Shown in pieces: positions 37,694 to 40,687 of a stretch of DNA of 40,687 nucleotides (position 1 is its first letter; each line of letters opens with the position of its first letter). A program made the position numbers and the translations under genes. Origin of the DNA: Devosia equisanguinis (GTDB taxonomy: Bacteria > Pseudomonadota > Alphaproteobacteria > Rhizobiales > Hyphomicrobiaceae). The stretch spans positions 1-40,687 of the forward strand of contig CAMDBL010000011.1 in assembly GCA_945889015.1 (NCBI GenBank). The letters run 5' to 3'. The notes below the pieces were generated by a model that was given only the letters and a program-made list of their open reading frames with translations, searched no databases and was not told the DNA's origin.

Positions 37694-40687
37694 TCACACG
37701 ACGACGAAGTCGGCAGCCGTGATGGCCGGGCGTGTGCTGAACAGCGCGAATTGCACCGCTGCATCGCCTCCGGCGCCGTCGTGGTCGTAGAGCAGCGCGC
37801 CGGTCTGGGAATTGTAGATCAGATGATGGTTGCTCGTCGTCGCCGCCGTGCCGATGACGAAGTTCGACGCCAGAAGCACGTGGGAGACATCATATTGCAG
37901 CGCGGAGAACGCAGCGGCATCGAGCTCGATCGTATCGTCGACCGCGGAGAAATCGGTGATCACGTCGATACCCGTGCCGATGCTGGCGGCGGTGATCACG
38001 AACAGATCCTGTCCCGCGCCTCCGCTCAGCCGGTCGGCGCCCGTACCGCCCTCGAGGGTGTCGTTGCCGCCACCGCCGTAGAGGCTATCGTCACCGCCTC
38101 CGCCCACGAGCATGTTGGCGTTCGTGTTGCCCTGGATCGCATTGGCGAGCGCGTTGCCGACGCCGCCGGTGGAGCCGGTGCCGTTCAGCGTCAAGTTCTC
38201 GACGAACGCGGACAACGTCACCGACACGGTGGCAAAGACCGTATCGACGCCTCCGGCATCGCCGCCGAGCCCATCGGTCTCGTCGACAATGTTGGTGATG
38301 TCGTCGACGTAATAGCTGTCGTTACCGGCGCCGCCAGCCAAGCTGTCGGTGCCTGCCCCGCCGGAGAGCACGTCGGCGCCCACGCCGCCGAGCAGCGTGT
38401 CGTTGCCCGCGCCACCGAACATCGAGTCGTTGCCGTCGCCGCCTGAAATGAGGTTGGCCCCGGCGTTGCCATTGATCACGTTTGCGCTGTTGTTGCCGAA
38501 GCCGTTCAAGTCACCCGTTCCGCCGAGGATCAACCTCTCGACATAGGCGGACAGCGTGTACGAGGCGGTCGAGGTCACAATGTCGGCGCCGCCGGCGTCG
38601 CCTCCGGAGCCATCGCTCTCGTCGATGACATCGGCGCTGTCGGCGACGATGTAGTAGTCGTTACCGGCGCCGCCGACGAGGCTGTCGATCCCGGTTCCGG
38701 CGTCGAGGCGGTCGTCGCCGGCGCCGCCGAGCAGGGTGTCGTTGCCGGCGCCGCCGCTGAGACTGTCGTTGCCGTCGAGGCCCGACAGAACGTTGTCGCC
38801 TTCGTTGCCGTAGATCGAGTTGGCGAGGCTGTTGCCGGTACCGGCGAGGTTGGACGAGCCGTAGAAGGTCAACTCCTCGATATAGGCAGACAACGTGAAG
38901 CTCGCAGTGGCGCGCACGGTGTCCCTGCCGCCAGCGTCTCCACCGGCGCCATTGGAGTCATCGACGACATCGTCGCTACTGTCGACGATGTAGACGTCAT
39001 TGTCGGCGCCACCGCGCATGGTGTCGGCGCCGGTCCCGCCGTCGATGTAGTCGTTGCCCAGTCCACCGATCAGGAGATCGTCGCCGGCCATGCCGAGCAG
39101 GTAGTCGGCGCCGCTGCCGCCATCGAGGACGTTGTTGCCCGAGTTGCCGGTCAGACGGTTGGCGAGCGCATTGCCAGTCCCCACCATGTCGTCTTCGCCG
39201 AGCAAGGTCAGGTTCTCGAACCGGTCGGTGAGCGTATAGTTGTCGAGCGTCGTCATGACGGTGTCGACGCCACCCGCATCGCCGCCGAAGCCATCGTCCT
39301 CGCTGAACACGTCGCTGACGTCATCGACCACGTAGATGTCGTTGCCGGCTCCGCCGAACATCACGTCGATGCCGGCGCCACCATCCAGCACGTCGTTGCC
39401 GAGGCCACCGTAGATGGTGTCGTTGCCACCGTCGCCGCGCAAGATGTCGTTGCCGCCGTTGCCGTACATGAGGTCGTCGTCGTCGCCGCCGACCATGCTG
39501 TCGGAGGCATTCCCCGCGACCAGCGTGTCGTTGCCGGCGAAGCCGAACAGCCCGCTGCCGCCGGAGCCGCCCGTGATGCTGTCCTCTTCCGACGTGCCCT
39601 CCAGGAGGGCGCTCGGAGTGGGGCTCGTGATGACGCCCATCACGTTGGTGAGGGCAATGGTGAATGACTGCATCGCGAAGCTGCCGTCCGACGACAGCGC
39701 CTTCACGAAAATCGTGTGGGTGTGGCCGTCGGTCTCGTAGTCGAGCGCCGAGGTCAAGGTCACCTCGCCGCTCGTCTCGTCGATTGCGAACGGGCCTGCG
39801 TATGCGGTCGTGCCCGCGAGATCGCCGGACAAAGTGTAGCTGATCGTATCGCCGGCATCGCCGTCGGTGGACTGGACTATGAGGCCCACGCTGCCGGTGG
39901 CGTTCTCGGCGATGCTGTCGACGGCAACGTTGCCATCGACCGGCGTCGTGACCGTGAACTCGTTGACGTCGTCGATGGTGAGCGTGAACGCCTGCACGGC
40001 CGAGGAGCCGTCGGCGGAGGTGGCCTTGACGTAGACGGTCTGGCTTGCACCATCGGTCTCGCGGTCGAAGGCGGAGACGACCGAGACGACGCCAGTGCTG
40101 CTGCCGATGGCGAGGTTGCCACCCGCGTAGGGTGTCGTGCCCGTCAGGTCGGTGACGAGCGCATAGGTGACGGTGCTTGTGGCGTCGGCGTCGGTCGCCG
40201 AGGCGGTGATGCCGACGGCGCCAGTGGCGTTCTCGTCGATGACGTTGGTGGCCGCATTGGCATCGACAGGTGTCGTGACGGCGAACTCGTTGACGTCGCT
40301 GACGGCGAACGTGAACGCCTGCACGGCCGAGGAACCGTCGGCGGACGTGGACTTGACGTAGAAGGTCTGCGACCCGCCATCGGCCTCGCGGTCGAAGGCG
40401 GCGACGACCGAGACGACACCGTTGCTGCCGTTGATCGAGAGCTTGCCGCCCGTATAGGGCGTCGTGCCCGTCAGGTCGGAGACGAGCGAGTATGAAACGA
40501 GGTTGGTGGTGGCGTCGGCGTCGGTCGCCGAGGCGGTGATGCCGATTGTCCCGGTGGCGTTCTCGGCGATCGTGTTGGTGGAGGCATCGACGTCGGCGGG
40601 CGTCGTGACCGTGAACTCGTTGACGTCGTCGATGGTGAGCGTGAACGCCTGCACGGCCGAGGAGCCGTCGGCGGAGGTGGCCTTGAC
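37694..40687 (-). CDS. Cadherin-like/RTX calcium-binding repeat protein, 5' end outside the window
   Basis: Cadherin-like units (DVNEFTVTTP...AENATGTIGITASATDAD...FDREADGGSQTFYVKSTSADGSSAVQAF), then RTX nonapeptides (GGAGNDTLLGGAGDDRL) and a C-terminal IDVITDFSAVDDTIEL...YNSQTGALLYDHDGAGG block typical of type I-secreted proteins. Confidence 0.93.
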   Translation of the reverse strand, partial: VKATSADGSSAVQAFTLTIDDVNEFTVTTPADVDASTNTIAENATGTIGITASATDADATTNLVSYSLVSDLTGTTPYTGGKLSINGSNGVVSVVAAFDREADGGSQTFYVKSTSADGSSAVQAFTFAVSDVNEFAVTTPVDANAATNVIDENATGAVGITASATDADATSTVTYALVTDLTGTTPYAGGNLAIGSSTGVVSVVSAFDRETDGASQTVYVKATSADGSSAVQAFTLTIDDVNEFTVTTPVDGNVAVDSIAENATGSVGLIVQSTDGDAGDTISYTLSGDLAGTTAYAGPFAIDETSGEVTLTSALDYETDGHTHTIFVKALSSDGSFAMQSFTIALTNVMGVITSPTPSALLEGTSEEDSITGGSGGSGLFGFAGNDTLVAGNASDSMVGGDDDDLMYGNGGNDILRGDGGNDTIYGGLGNDVLDGGAGIDVMFGGAGNDIYVVDDVSDVFSEDDGFGGDAGGVDTVMTTLDNYTLTDRFENLTLLGEDDMVGTGNALANRLTGNSGNNVLDGGSGADYLLGMAGDDLLIGGLGNDYIDGGTGADTMRGGADNDVYIVDSSDDVVDDSNGAGGDAGGRDTVRATASFTLSAYIEELTFYGSSNLAGTGNSLANSIYGNEGDNVLSGLDGNDSLSGGAGNDTLLGGAGDDRLDAGTGIDSLVGGAGNDYYIVADSADVIDESDGSGGDAGGADIVTSTASYTLSAYVERLILGGTGDLNGFGNNSANVINGNAGANLISGGDGNDSMFGGAGNDTLLGGVGADVLSGGAGTDSLAGGAGNDSYYVDDITNIVDETDGLGGDAGGVDTVFATVSVTLSAFVENLTLNGTGSTGGVGNALANAIQGNTNANMLVGGGGDDSLYGGGGNDTLEGGTGADRLSGGAGQDLFVITAASIGTGIDVITDFSAVDDTIELDAAAFSALQYDVSHVLLASNFVIGTAATTSNHHLIYNSQTGALLYDHDGAGGDAAVQFALFSTRPAITAADFVVV
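38255..39275 (-). repeat. RTX super-repeat of about 113 aa
   Basis: The DG.GGDAGG.D segment recurs with landmarks at 38255, 38594, 38933 and 39275 (spacing 339, 339, 342 nt). Confidence 0.8.
39942..40030 (-). repeat. 89-bp exact direct repeat, copy 1 (cadherin-like unit boundary)
   Basis: ggcgtcgtgaccgtgaactcgttgacg...ggcggaggtggccttgac, identical to 40599-40687. Confidence 0.95.
40599..40687 (-). repeat. 89-bp exact direct repeat, copy 2, reaching the window edge
   Basis: Identical base for base to 39942-40030; may extend beyond the window. Confidence 0.95.

Noticed and set aside
37694-40654. Met at 40654 as the true start of the RTX protein
   Set aside because: It falls inside a repeat unit (VQAFTLTIDDVNEF), so the gene continues beyond the right edge.
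37700-40687. Regularly spaced repeats as a CRISPR array
   Set aside because: Repeats are coding RTX and cadherin-like units with spacing of about 330-340 nt and no short conserved repeat/spacer alternation.

Overview
The window is a GC-rich, densely coding segment of what looks like an alphaproteobacterial chromosome; this assignment is inferred from gene content and codon style. I recognise no rRNA, tRNA, CRISPR array, transposase or phage module. Most genes are metabolism, transport or housekeeping: a DUF2272-type protein, a CoxE-like VWA protein, dodecin, a GMC oxidoreductase, two tripartite-tricarboxylate (Bug) binding proteins, GST, an APC permease, an exported methyltransferase, an L,D-transpeptidase, FAH, SDR, a CocE/NonD hydrolase, a TPP enzyme, LivFG ATPases, VOC and ArgE. 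They also include a complete TonB-type uptake locus (small CPLC protein, TonB-dependent receptor, PepSY protein, ExbB, ExbD, TonB), ApaG, a membrane-anchored nuclease, and a DUF1178/Nit/GrxC/ComF/methyltransferase block. The right edge is a cadherin-like/RTX repeat protein that runs off the window. The observations I rate highest are: (1) an in-frame amber codon inside the signal peptide of the TonB-dependent receptor; (2) a decayed C-terminal remnant of a second Bug-type binding protein directly after the CocE gene; (3) four alternating complementary segments, attenuator-like, between the exported methyltransferase and L,D-transpeptidase genes; (4) an 89-bp exact repeat in an A-B-A pattern in the cadherin-like array; (5) a CocE hydrolase with an unusual N-terminal module. 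I did not find a clearly novel multi-gene system. The TonB/PepSY locus, with its disrupted receptor start and His-rich loop, is the closest candidate.
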